From Bretschneidera sinensis (taxonomy: Eukaryota; Streptophyta; Magnoliopsida; Brassicales; Akaniaceae), in NCBI GenBank assembly GCA_023935145.1, contig CM043700.1, positions 36,573,620-36,637,619 of the forward strand: a DNA stretch of 64,000 bases, given 5' to 3'. The notes beneath the pieces were generated by a model. That model did no database searches and was not told where the DNA came from. It saw only the letters and a program-made list of their open reading frames with translations. Each line of letters starts with the position of its first letter. Within the stretch, counting starts at the first letter, position 1. The translations under genes and the position numbers were made by a program. Positions 1 through 10,795 of this stretch are shown here, piece after piece.

Positions 1-924
1 TCGCCCAAGTATGGAGGTGACAGTAACCAATTATAAACTAACTTCTGACTCAACAATTAAAATCTTTAGTTTTTGGATTATTAAATATCAATATTTAGAA
101 GAAAAAAAATTATAAGTCAGTTTTTGAGACTGACTTATGGAGGGTGATTAGAAGTCCAAAAAGGGACTTGTGCAACCAAACAAGTTTTGTGACAAAGGTA
201 ATTTTCTCTCTCTCCATAACAGTCACCCCAAAAGACCTTTCCATACAGGTCCTTCTTTTCTCTCGCATTCTCTCCTACCAAGTCGAAGAAAAGTGTTTCA
301 CACTCTTCTTTCCTCTCCCTCTTCTCTGTCTCTCTCTTCTCTCATACCAAGCACAACCTAAAATTCATTATCTTGACCCTTAATTCATTCCCAACGCATA
401 TGCATATCATAATTCATCAAAGAACTAACAATAATTTTTCATATTTTCCAGCCTTTATGAGTCGGTAGCCAGCAGAAGTCAAGGGTCTTCATAAGATTTA
501 CCTCATGACAAACTAAAGAGTTTTTCATGGCTCAACTTCTCACAAATAATTTTCATTCAGGGAAGCTAAAAAAATGATAATAATCCATAAATTGTGTGCA
601 TGTACAATCTCTCTGCGTGATAAGCTACAAGACCACCCAAAAAATTAAGAAAAATGTCAAAGGTTATAACCTTCCTTAATTCTATTAGTTTCCTAATTAC
701 GTGACATAACAGCACTCTAAATTAATAACTAAGAACACAGAATCGGGCAAATTACTGGCCAGAGAATAGAAATCCCGTTCTTGCCGGTTAATCAAAACAC
801 TCAATCAATCAAATATTTTATTCTCCAAACCTAATTAACGAAGTAGCAAAATCAAACACACGTAATACTAAATCCAGGATTCAAACTATATTTGTTCATG
901 ATAATCAAATATGAATGTATGATA
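1..924. other. AT-rich spacer, no gene seen
   Basis: No reading frame with recognisable protein text and no RNA gene was found on either strand. There is a pyrimidine-rich stretch around 200-350 (TCTC runs) that could belong to a leader or promoter of something outside the window, but nothing supports a start or splice signal. Confidence 0.5.
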
Positions 925-929
925 GGGGT

Positions 930-1523
930 TGATACTGCCAAAATACACCTCTCCAACAAGAAGACGACACGTGGATCATCTTGACCCCAAGCTGCAAGGA
1001 GACACGCGGAAGAACCAGGCTCGGACAGTTGGGCCTCCAGGTCATGACCGCCCTTCAGGGCATCATTGCCCCCAGCTGGGTCTCCACGTCACCACCGCCC
1101 TCCAGGCCATCATTACCCAACCAAGTTGGGACGTCAGGTCGTCAAACCGCCTTAACGCATAAATGACTTCAGAGCAAGCCAGCAAGGCAAAGCCCTAATG
1201 GACGGTCCCCAGCCACCTAGCTGGGCCTCCTAGGCATCATTACCCAACCCAGTTGGGACAACATATCACTGCCGCCCTAGGCCAAATGCCGCCTTCGAAG
1301 CCCTATAAAAAGGTTCAGGTATACACTCCAAACCCGAACTTTTTGCTCAACTGCAAAAGGGAGCGCTCATCCCCTACATATTTTTGCTCTGACTCTAACT
1401 AAAGCTTCGGAGCATCCTCGGAGGCACCCCCTCCGGCGACCCCCTAGCTCACCTTCCTCTCCCTGTGCAGATACGTCTGGGTCCTAGCCTCCAGCTCAAC
1501 ACAACACATTTTTGGCATCAACA
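930..1523 (+). repeat. 5' LTR of the array-bearing retroelement
   Basis: 594 bp, TG...CA ends. A TATA box (TATAAAA, 1304-1310) sits where an LTR promoter is expected. The upstream part carries three diverged copies of a module around GGCATCATT-CCC...TTGGG or CAGCTGGG (about 1041-1085, 1088-1131, 1221-1262), each able to form a small hairpin; these look like U3 enhancer repeats. Two mismatches to the 3' LTR were seen: C/T in the second module (CTCCAGG versus CTCTAGG), and T/G just after the TATA box. Confidence 0.93.
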
Positions 1524-1526
1524 GAT

Positions 1527-1544
1527 TGGCGCCGTCTGTGGGAA
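1527..1544 (+). other. Primer-binding site of the retroelement
   Basis: TGGCGCCGTCTGTGGGAA lies three bases after the LTR end. TGGCGCCGT-type sites are common in plant Ty3/gypsy elements and pair with a tRNA 3' end. I did not verify which tRNA fits best. Confidence 0.75.
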
Positions 1545-1691
1545 ACCACCATCTCTCGCTGGCAGTAACAGCGAAGAAGTTTAAAGAACTCATCTGTTGT
1601 CATGCCGCCCAAATCCACCACCAGGGATGCGGGTTAAAGAGCAGTAGGGGCCAGTACTCATGCCCCTCTGTTTAGGTCAAGGTCCTTAGCC

Positions 1692-2009
1692 GTAGTGCGC
1701 ACGCCCCTGTCCGAACTCTCGTATAGCGCACACAGCTGGGCACCGTAGTGCGCACGCCCCTGTCCGAACTCTCGTATAGCGCATACAGCTAAGCACTGTA
1801 GTGCGCACGCCCCTGTCCGAACTCTCGTATAGCGCACACAGCTAGGCACTGTAGTGCGCACGCCCCTGTCCGAACTCTCGTATAGCGCACACAGCTAAGC
1901 ACTGTAGTGTGCACGCCCCTGTCCGAACTCTCGTATAGCGCACACAGCTAGGCACTATAGTGCGCATGCCCCTGTCCGAACTCTCGCATAGCGCACACGG
2001 CTAAGCATC
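1692..2009 (+). repeat. 53-bp tandem repeat, six copies
   Basis: A unit starting GTAGTGCGCACGCCCCTGTC repeats with exact 53-base spacing at 1692, 1745, 1798, 1851, 1904 and 1957. The copies differ by a few substitutions, mostly C/T or G/A changes as expected from deaminated methylcytosine. The unit contains TGCGCA and the array reads partly open on both strands, which is a by-product of the repetition and not evidence of a protein. Confidence 0.93.
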
Positions 2010-2131
2010 AGTGCGCACACCCCTTTCTGAGACAAAGCAATGCACACTCCTCGAACGGGGTCCAACGTTAATATACACTAATGCACACTGGCCGAGCATC
2101 CATGCGCACGACCAAATTAAGTTGCGCACAC

Positions 2132-4475
2132 CCAAGGTCCGACCCAGTCCTCGGCCTCGGCCTCGACCCACAGTCCTCGGCCTCGGCCACAAGCTCTAAG
2201 ATCCGAGCAGATGGATTGCTCTATCTGTCCTCGGACTCGTCCCTCAAAGGCCATGTCCTCGGCCTCGGCCTCGATCCAGTCCTCGGCCTCGGCCTCGACC
2301 CACTGTCCTCGGCCTCGGCCACGAGCTCTAAGATCCGAGCAGATGGATTGCTCTATCTGTCCTCGGACTCGTCCCTCAAAGGCCATGTCCTCGGCCTCGG
2401 CCTCGATCCAGTCCTCGGCCTCGACCTAGTCCTCGGCCTCGACCCAGTCCTCGGCCTCGACCCAGTCCTCGGCCTCGACCCACTGTCCTCGGCCTCGACC
2501 CACTGTCCTCGGCCTCGACCCACTGTCCTCGGCCTTGACCCACTGTCCTCGGCCTCGGCCACAAGCTCTAAGATCCGAGCAGATGGGTTGCTCTATCTGT
2601 CCTCGGACTCGTCCCTCAAAGGCCATGTCCTCGGCCTCGGCCTCGACCCACTGTCCTCGGCCTCGGCCACAAGCTCTAAGATCCGAGCAGATGGATTGCT
2701 CTATCTGTCCTCGGACTCGTCCCTCAAAGGCCATGTCCTCGGCCTCGGCCTCGATCTAGTCCTCGGCCTCGGCCTCGACCCACTGTCCTCGGCCTCGACC
2801 CAGTCCTCGGCCTCGGCCTCGACCCACTGTCCTCGGCCTCGGCCACAAGCTCTAAGATCCGAGCAGATGGATTGCTCAATCTGTCCTCGGACTCGTCCCT
2901 CAAAGGCCATGTCCTCGGCCTCGACCCAGTCCTCGGCCTCGACCCAGTCCTCGGCCTCGACCCACTGTCCTCGGCCTCGGCCACAAGCTCTAAGATCCGA
3001 GCAGATAGATTGCTCTATCTGTCCTCGGACTCGTCCCTCAAAGGCCATGTCCTCGGCCTCGGCCTCGATCCAGTCCTCGGCCTCGGCCTCGACCCACTGT
3101 CCTCGGCCTCGGCCACGAGCTCTAAGATCCGAGCAGATGGATTGCTCTATCTGTCCTCAGACTCGTCCCTCAAAGGCCATGTCCTCGGCCTCGGCCTCGA
3201 TCCAGTCCTCGGCCTCGACCCAGTCCTCGGCCTCGACCCAGTCCTCGGCCTCGACCCACTGTCCTCGGCCTCGGCCACAAGCTCTAAGATCCGAGCAGAT
3301 GGGTTGCTCTATCTGTCCTCGGACTCGTCCCTCAAAGGCCATGTCCTCGGCCTCGGCCTCGACCCACAGTCCTCGGCCTCGACCCACTGTCCTCGGCCTC
3401 GGCCACAAGCTCTAAGATCCGAGCAGATGGATTGCTCTATCTGTCCTCGGACTCGTCCCTCAAAGGCCATGTCCTCGGCCTCGGCCTCGATCCAGTCCTC
3501 GGCCTCGGCCTCGATCCAGTCCTCGGCCTCGGCCTCGATCCAGTCCTCGGCCTCGGCCTCGATCCAGTCCTCGGCCTCGGCCTCGACCCACTGTCCTCGG
3601 CCTCGGCCACGAGCTCTAAGATCCGAGCAGATGGATTGCTCTATCTGTCCTCGGACTCGTCCCTCAAAGGCCATGTCCTCGGCCTCGGCCTCGATCCAGT
3701 CCTCGGCCTCGACCCAGTCCTCGGCCTCGACCCAGTCCTCGGCCTCGACCCAGTCCTCGGCCTCGACCCACTGTCCTCGGCCTCGACCCACTGTCCTCGG
3801 CCTCGGCCACAAGCTCTAAGATCCGAGCAGATGGGTTGCTCTATCTGTCCTCGGACTCGTCCCTCAAAGGCCATGTCCTCGGCCTCGGCCTCGACCCACT
3901 GTCCTCGGTCTCGGCCACAAGCTCTAAGATCCGAGCAGATGGATTGCTCTATCTGTCCTCGGACTCGTCCCTCAAAGGCCATGTCCTCGGCCTCGGCCTC
4001 GACCCAGTCCTCGGCCTCGACCCAGTCCTCGGCCTCGACCCACTGTCTTCGACCTCGACCCACTGTCCTCGGCCTCGGCCACAAGCTCTAAGATCCGAGC
4101 AGATGGATTGCTCTATCTGTCCTCGGACTCGTCCCTCAAAGGCCATGTCCTCGGCCTCGGCCTCGGCCTCGACCCAGTCCTCGGCCTCGACCCACTGTCC
4201 TCGGCCTCGACCCACTGTCCTCGGCCTCGGCCTCGGCCTCGACCCACTGTCCTCGGCCTCGGCCACAAGCTCTAAGATCCGAGCAGATGGATTGCTCTAT
4301 CTGTCCTCGGACTCGTCCCTCAAAGGCCATGTCCTCGGCCTCGGCCTCGATCTAGTCCTCGGCCTCGGCCTCGACCCACTGTGCTCGGCCTTGATCCAGT
4401 CCTCGGCCTCGACCTAGTCCTCGGCCTCGACCTACTGTCCTCGGCCTCGGCCTCATCCCTCCAAGGTCCGAGCGG
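2132..4475 (+). repeat. Higher-order minisatellite of GGCCTCG units, about 2.3 kb
   Basis: Short modules built from CCTCGGCCTCGACCCAG (18 bp) and CCTCGGCCTCGG (12 bp) alternate with a longer conserved core of about 70 bp that contains ATCCGAGCAGATGGATTGCT. I count 14 cores, at about 2201, 2331, 2572, 2681, 2857, 2993, 3127, 3289, 3417, 3621, 3821, 3929, 4092 and 4277, plus a degenerate one near 4510. Core spacing varies from about 109 to 241 bp because the number of short modules between cores changes; one stretch (about 3475-3590) is a run of 24-bp units. The composition is GC-rich and CpG-rich, in strong contrast to the AT-rich surroundings. Long open frames cross the array in several frames and on both strands; they change frame between repeats and are not credible proteins. 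Confidence 0.92.
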
Positions 4476-4633
4476 CTGGACTTATTCCATATGTGCTCGA
4501 CTCTTGTCTTTCCCGTCCAAGGCCGAGCAGATGGATTGCTCCACACTTACTCGGCTCTAGCAGAACACGGTACATTATCATTGTCATTTAAGATCGAACC
4601 CTGCAATACTTCCTTAAGCACATAAATGTACTC

Positions 4634-4647
4634 AAGGAAGTGGGGGG
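4634..4647 (+). other. Polypurine tract of the retroelement
   Basis: AAGGAAGTGGGGGG ends four bases before the 3' LTR, the usual position of the plus-strand primer. Confidence 0.8.
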
Positions 4648-4651
4648 CCTC

Positions 4652-5245
4652 TGATACTGCCAAAATACACCTCTCCAACAAGAAGACGACACGTGGATCA
4701 TCTTGACCCCAAGCTGCAAGGAGACACGCGGAAGAACCAGGCTCGGACAGTTGGGCCTCCAGGTCATGACCGCCCTTCAGGGCATCATTGCCCCCAGCTG
4801 GGTCTCCACGTCACCACCGCCCTCTAGGCCATCATTACCCAACCAAGTTGGGACGTCAGGTCGTCAAACCGCCTTAACGCATAAATGACTTCAGAGCAAG
4901 CCAGCAAGGCAAAGCCCTAATGGACGGTCCCCAGCCACCTAGCTGGGCCTCCTAGGCATCATTACCCAACCCAGTTGGGACAACATATCACTGCCGCCCT
5001 AGGCCAAATGCCGCCTTCGAAGCCCTATAAAAAGGGTCAGGTATACACTCCAAACCCGAACTTTTTGCTCAACTGCAAAAGGGAGCGCTCATCCCCTACA
5101 TATTTTTGCTCTGACTCTAACTAAAGCTTCGGAGCATCCTCGGAGGCACCCCCTCCGGCGACCCCCTAGCTCACCTTCCTCTCCCTGTGCAGATACGTCT
5201 GGGTCCTAGCCTCCAGCTCAACACAACACATTTTTGGCATCAACA
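4652..5245 (+). repeat. 3' LTR of the array-bearing retroelement
   Basis: 594 bp, same ends and same TATA box (5026-5032) as the 5' LTR, followed directly by the GGGGT target duplication. Near-identity to the 5' LTR was checked by reading both copies side by side. Confidence 0.93.
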
Positions 5246-5250
5246 GGGGT

Positions 5251-6160
5251 TAAACCCCAGCTTTGAATTGATGAAGTTTTTTACCTGCAAGCAACCGTGG
5301 CCGTTGATCTGACAGACGATAAATTCTTGTGAAGAGATTGCGTCTTCGACCGGGAAGCGATTTTAACGTACTGTGTGCTAAACCGTTTGCTAGCCATTTG
5401 ACAATTCTCCCCAAAACCCAGTATAAATTATGCTGTAACCTTGTTTTATGTTTCCTTCCTAATTTGTAGATCCAGAATTCGGCTAAGGTGACAGCCCAAA
5501 ACTTTGATCTAATTGCACAGGCCTGGTAAACTTGCAAAATAACAGCCTGACATTAATACCAAACAGATTTTACATTGAAAGAAATAATTTTTTAAACCCA
5601 TAAAATCATGGTATAACTGTGGAAAGTGCTTATTTTAGCCCTTAATTGGAACAAATTTGTAATGAGCAACTCAAATTTGGTTTAATAATTATTTTAATTA
5701 TATTTTTTTTAACAAAAATCAACTTTAATTATAAGACTTTTAATTTATCAAACAAAACAAGCTCAAATAAAATCATAATCGGCTTGAGTAAGTACGTGGA
5801 TATTAAATTTGCTTTTTATATAGTTTCAATCAATTTTAAAATGTACTGTTTATATGAGACGATGAAATTAATTCATGGCTTATATTACTAAAAAGCATAA
5901 TTAGCTTATTTTACTAAATAGCTTTTATGGGTCTTATGTTGGTTCCTTGTTTAACGGTAAAGATATATACATTTTTGATAATTTGAATAATATTTAATAA
6001 TAAATTCTTATATTTAGTGGTTATAAATTTATAATTGATGATACTCTTAAGTATTGTGATTTTGTGGATTTATTAGATAAGCTTGTGACATATGTCGTGC
6101 ATCCAAATAAGAAGAAAGAATGTATTTGATTGTGGTGAAAATTCTCATAATCATATAAAC
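5251..6160. other. AT-rich spacer, no gene seen
   Basis: This is the insertion target of the LTR element continuing to the hAT element. No conserved protein text or RNA gene was recognised on either strand. Confidence 0.5.
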
Positions 6161-6199
6161 TAGAGGTGAGCATAGAACTCGATTGACTCATGTACTCGA

Positions 6200-6345
6200 C
6201 CCAAACCGATATAATGGGTTGGGTTGGGTTGGATCATTTTAGAAGCTGGGTTGGGTTGGGTTGAAATTTTTTTGAACCTGATGGGTTAGGTTGGGTCATG
6301 GGTTCAAAATTTTTAAACCGACCCAAACTAGTAACCTGGTCAAAT
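6200..6345 (+). repeat. Left subterminal GGGTT motif cluster of the hAT element
   Basis: Repeats of TGGGTTGGGTTGG and complementary ACCCAAACC motifs lie directly inside the TIR. Plant hAT transposases bind short subterminal repeats of this sort, so this is probably the transposase-binding array. The same text, including CCCAAACCGAT, recurs at 9885-10018. Confidence 0.7.
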
Positions 6346-7275
6346 ATATAATTATATTTTTTATATATATTATATTTATTAAATATAAAATTGTGTTTAA
6401 ATAATTATAGTATAATTAATGAGTAAAATTATATGTAGCACTGTACAAATCCAAGCAGCCAAACAGGGCATAGGTTGTTGTAATTAGATAATAAAATGAT
6501 GGGTATTTTGGGAAAAAATTACAATTTACTAAACTAAACCTAACCTCTAATTGAGAGTTTCAGTTCTCTCTTTCTTCGTTTTGTTTCTGGGGGCTGTGGA
6601 GAGGAAGTCAGAGAAAGCCAAAAACTCAAAAAGGTATGCACTATGTAGTACTATAGTTTAATTTCTGGCCAGTTTTTTGCACTTTTATGCAGTGTTCATG
6701 TATTTGGCACTTTTATGCATTAGATCGAGCTGTCTGATCTAGAGGATAGAACATAATTTTTTTTTTTTTAAGAACATAAGAAAATTGCCAAGCCTCTTTA
6801 AAGTTTTTCACCAACTGATCCATACAATAATTGAGTATCCATGCTTAAACTCAAATAAATCTCCACCGTATTTCATTTATTCAAAAGGATTCAACGAAAC
6901 CATCAAAGTAACTAGAAAATGTAAATAGATAAATATATGAACTTTCCATGTCAGAGAAAGGTGTCAACCAAACGCTAGTGAAATTATAATTTGGCATAAT
7001 TTATAATTTTCATTGACCCATTCACCTGGGCAGAGCACCCGGTAGTATTTGGTATAATTTATAATTTTCATAACAAATTTTAATTTCAATTCTCTTTTAT
7101 AAAAAAATAATATTTTTAGGTTATTTAAAAAATCATAAAAATAAAAAATCTGCCTAATCATAAAAATTATTATATTAATTTATGAAAGCCTATATAAAAA
7201 ATCATTCTTGATATTTTAAATGTTAACTTTTATTTTCTTATTTTTGATACAGGTGTCAAGTATCAACTGTCAAGT

Positions 7276-9310
7276 ATGGTAGATAACCCCAAGGATTTAT
7301 CTTCAACTTCAAAAAAAGTGTAGCTTCAAAGGAAAAGGTGAGTGACTCAAGCAAAAAACCTTCTAAAAGAACATCAGATGTGTGGGAACATTTTACTTTG
7401 ATTGAAAGTGAGAAATCGGAAAATGAGAAAGCTACATGTAATTATTGTGGACAAACTTATGCTTGTAATAGTAATAATGGTATTAGTACAATGTGGAAAC
7501 ATTTGAATAGGTGTACTAAGTATCCTTATAATATTAAGTGCAAGAAACAAAAGACTTTGTCAGATTATCAAACTATAGCAAAAGATGGTACTACTACTTT
7601 GAATATTTCGGGTGTGGCAAAAAGTTTTGATCATGAAGTATCTAGAACCATACTTGCTAGAATGGTCATTGTTGATGAATTAACTTTTAAATTTGTAGAA
7701 CACGAAGGTTTTAAGGATTTTGTTGCCTCATTGCAACCGAAATTTAAAATTCCTTCAAGATTTACGATAGCTAGAGATTGCTTGGCACTTTATTATGCTG
7801 AAAAAAAAAAGATAAAAGATCTTTTGCGTAAAGAATCTCAAAGAGTTTGCCTCGCAACGGACACATGGACTTCTGTGCAAAACATTAATTATATGTGTCT
7901 CACCATGCATTTTATTGATAGAAATTGGAAATTACATAAAAAGATTTTAAACTTTTGTCCAATTTCTAGTCATAAAGGAGAAGCAATTGAGAAATTGTTT
8001 GAGTTATGTTTGCTAGAATGGGGTATTGAGAAAGTTTTCACAATCACGGTTGATAATACAACTTCCAATGATATATCTTTAAAGTATATGATGAAAAGAA
8101 TTAATCATTGGAATGGAAGTGTCTTGAATGGTGAATTTCTCCATCTGAGATGTTGTGCTCATATTTTAAACCTCGTTGTGAGTGATGGTTTGAAATATTA
8201 TAAAGACTTCGGATTCGTGATGCAGTGAAGTATGTGAGGGCTTCTCCGGCGAGATTGGAAAATTTTAAAAAATGTGCGGAAGAAGAGAAAATATCAACCA
8301 AGTGTCTTGTATGCCTAGATGTTCCAACTAGGTGGAACTCAACTTATATGATGCTGGAAGCTGCACTTAAATTTCAAAAGGCTTTTGAACGGTTGGAAGA
8401 ACAACAAGAATCACATTTTCTACATTATCTCAATGATAAAAGAGGGGTTCCCAATGAGAATGATTGGAAAAATGCTCATGCATTGGTTAAATTATTGAAA
8501 ACTTTCTATGATGCTACTTTGCGTTTTCTGGTACTTTATATGTTCTAATTCGTTCTTTAGTCAACTTGTTGGTATTGAATATCTGTTGATTGAGTGGTCA
8601 AGAAGTGAAGACCCACACTTGAGTATGATGGCTTTGAAGATGAAAGCGAAATTTGACAAATATTGGGGGGATGTTGAGAAAATAAATATGATGTTGTTTA
8701 TGGCAGTTGTTCTTGATCCTAGATATAAACTAACTTACGTGAAGTTTTCTTTAGTCAAATTTATGAACTTAATGTTGCCATTGGGATGTGTAAAAAAGTG
8801 AAAGATACTTTGGTCCGGTTGTTTGATAATTATAGTTTGCTTTCTAATTCTTCATCCTCAAGTAGTAAATCAATTTCAATGACTCAAATTTCTAGTGAGA
8901 TGAAAGTTGATTTTGTGGAAGATCATCTTTTTGTGATGACAAGTCGATATAAAATGTACCAAGAGGAAAAAACTGGTATGGATAAATCAGAGGTGGATAT
9001 GTATTTGGATGATGCTGATGAAAAAGATACTGTGAAATTTGATATTTTGGATTGGTGGAAAATTAATTCAAGTAAATATCCAATTCTTTCTCAAGTGGCA
9101 AGAGATGTGTTGGCAATGCCTATTTCTACAGTTGCTTCTGAATAAGTTTTTAGCACGAGTGGTTGTGTTCTTGATGTGTTTCATAGTTCCTTGACTCCTA
9201 GAATAGTGGAAGCTCTTATTTGTGCGCAAGATTGGTTGCGAGCTTCACCAATACCAATCCATGTTGGAGAGAGTTTGGAAGAGCTTGAGAAATTTGAATC
9301 AGTTAATTAA
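7276..9310 (+). pseudogene. hAT transposase (BED zinc finger, RICESLEEPER-like), broken
   Basis: Translated pieces cover a whole plant hAT transposase. There is an N-terminal BED finger (C-x2-C, then H-x4-C) after DVWEHF, a catalytic-core segment with CLATDTWTS and TVDNTTSND, the middle segment CLVCLDVPTRWNSTYMML, and the C-terminal dimerisation block (WWKINSSKYPILSQVARD to ALICAQDWLR). Breaks are visible: a frame change in the A-run at about 7311-7317 soon after ATG 7276, a frame change with stop near 8195-8228, further frame changes near 8520 and 8790, and an in-frame TAA at 9143-9145 inside the dimerisation block. It cannot make an active protein. Domesticated hAT genes such as DAYSLEEPER keep open frames, so domestication is ruled out here. 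Confidence 0.88.
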
Positions 9311-9884
9311 TTTTTATTGTTTAATTTTAATAATTTTATTGGTTACACGGTTTTTTATTTTTCTATGTGCTGATGTATCACTTATTTTTTTTAGAGTTAG
9401 AAGTTTAACGGTGGAATCTACTTTCCCTAAATATTGATGGAATACTTCCATATTTTGGTAAGTTAGTTTTTTTTTGTTGGTATATATATTTTCGTTTACT
9501 TTATGGTTTTTATCTGATATATACGTGTGACATTATGTAGGAATTAGATCACGAAGACTTTAAGGCTGGTTTACAATCATTCTACAAAATTGAAAGAGTT
9601 TTGGTGTGTTGTATGCTGGAAAGTATTTGTTGTGCTTCTAGTCATCTCGTTTGGTTGGCGAATTTTGGTGTGCTGTATGTTGGAAAGGATATTTGTTAAT
9701 GTTTGTTTTCATAACAATATCCAAAATGTTAACAAAAGTATTGAATATTAGTTTATATAAAGCTGATGCACACAACTTTTACTTTCAGTATGTACGGAAT
9801 TGGTTTTGGATTTAGTATAATATTTTTTTGTTATGTAATATGTATAATTTAATTTTTTAGTAGAAAAAATATATCAACCCGGTG

Positions 9885-10018
9885 ACCCAAACCGATTAGA
9901 ATGGGTTGGGTTGAGTTGAGGTTGGATGGGTTCATGGGTTGGGTTGGGTTGAGATTTTTTCAACCCACTATGAATGGGTTGGGTTGAATTTTTAAGCTAA
10001 ACCAACCCAAACCGACCC
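9885..10018 (+). repeat. Right subterminal GGGTT motif cluster of the hAT element
   Basis: Several copies of ATGGGTTGGGTTGAG and CCAACCCAAACCGACCC precede the right TIR. Together with 6200-6345 they form matched subterminal arrays. Confidence 0.7.
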
Positions 10019-10335
10019 ATGCTCACCCCTAATACAAACTTATAAAGTATAGATTCTAAAAAGGTCTATTTAATTACCGTGATTTAGGGTGAATTACAAA
10101 TTAAAATCAACAAACAATTGATGAAAGGAAGGGAAAAAAGAAAGGTAAAGGTAACTACAACTTAAAACAACATAATGCATTCCGTCATGTTTTTTTTGGT
10201 AGGATCATAATTCTCTTTATTTGAAAAATAAAATTGAGTCAAGTTTACGGTGAGATTGAATATCACATAATTAAATACAGAATATTCAAATTAAAATTTG
10301 TCAATATGACATTTTATCTCACAATGAACTTGATA

Positions 10336-10475
10336 TCTATTTTAATTCTTAAATGTAGAGGATTGTGGTCGCTTCGGTAAGCCAGCCAAATTGCAAACAT
10401 ATTTCTCTATTTTAATTATTAAATGTAGAGGATTGTGATCGTTTCGGTAAGCCAGCCAAATTGCGAACATATTTT
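10336..10475. repeat. 70-bp tandem dimer
   Basis: The segment with TGTAGAGGATTGTG and CGGTAAGCCAGCCAAATTG occurs twice with 70-base spacing (10336-10405, 10406-10475) and few differences. The function is unknown. Confidence 0.85.
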
Positions 10476-10499
10476 CTAGGAAATAAAGGATAAGTTTTT

Positions 10500-10795
10500 G
10501 GATTTTTTGCTATTGTATTATGAATATGGACAAAAGATGGCTTACATCCTCTAGAATCGAAGAAATTCTTATTTTCATTCGATGCAAAACACTATTTCTG
10601 TACAGGTGAAAACTTCATTAGTAATTGTTATGTGTTTTCATTGATAAAAATGATGTTTTGTATCGGTAAAGTTACTAGTGAAGTTACCTAATAATTACTA
10701 GTGAATTTTTCACCCGATGCAAAAATTGTGTTTTGTATTAGGTGCAGGTAAGAATTTCCCCTAAAATTATTGCTAATTGATTTATATGCTATGTT
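10500..10795. other. Spacer with possible transposon remnant
   Basis: Motifs such as TCGATGCAAAACAC, TTTTGTATCGGTAAAG and CACCCGATGCAAAAATTGTG recur in both orientations between about 10580 and 10760. This resembles the subterminal part of a DNA transposon, but no clear ends were found. Confidence 0.3.

Larger units (their letters stand above)
930..5245 (+). mobile_element. Young non-autonomous LTR retrotransposon (LARD-like) with internal tandem arrays
   Basis: Two 594-bp direct repeats (930-1523 and 4652-5245) begin TGATACTGCC and end GGCATCAACA, and are flanked by a perfect 5-bp target duplication GGGGT (925-929 and 5246-5250). A primer-binding-like site follows the left LTR and a purine tract precedes the right LTR, so all cis-signals for retrotransposition are present. 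The 3.1-kb interior has no gag, protease, reverse transcriptase, RNase H or integrase text; it is mostly two tandem arrays (1692-2009 and about 2132-4475). A 12-codon reading frame starting MPPKSTT at 1602-1637 may be the relic of a gag start. By eye the LTRs differ at only two positions, so the copy inserted very recently and must have been mobilised in trans. The PBS type suggests a Ty3/gypsy parent; this is inference. Confidence 0.93.
6161..10031 (+). mobile_element. hAT DNA transposon, autonomous type but decayed
   Basis: The ends form a 13-bp terminal inverted repeat: TAGAGGTGAGCAT at 6161-6173 and the complement of TAGGGGTGAGCAT at 10019-10031, with one mismatch. Flanking 8-mers ATATAAAC (6153-6160) and ATACAAAC (10032-10039) match 7 of 8, the hAT target-duplication length. 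A transposase gene relic fills the middle (7276-9310). A probable untranslated first exon ends at AAAAAG/GTATGC (donor 6634) and the intron ends at ATACAG (7252). Both subterminal regions are packed with GGGTT/AACCC motifs. The mutated target duplication and broken transposase show it is an old copy. Confidence 0.88.

Noticed and set aside
929..1166. Short frames in the LTR, repeated at 4703-4888
   Set aside because: They lie inside the LTR U3/R region and are duplicated only because the LTR is duplicated.
2081..4417. Long overlapping open frames on both strands (up to 444 codons) rich in Ser/Ala/Pro/Arg or Gly/Leu
   Set aside because: They arise from tandem modules lacking stop words. The encoded text changes reading frame between repeat units, occurs on both strands, and has no start context or conserved family.
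5250..5537. 95-codon minus-strand frame next to the 3' LTR
   Set aside because: No recognisable family, no promoter signal, and it crosses the LTR insertion border.
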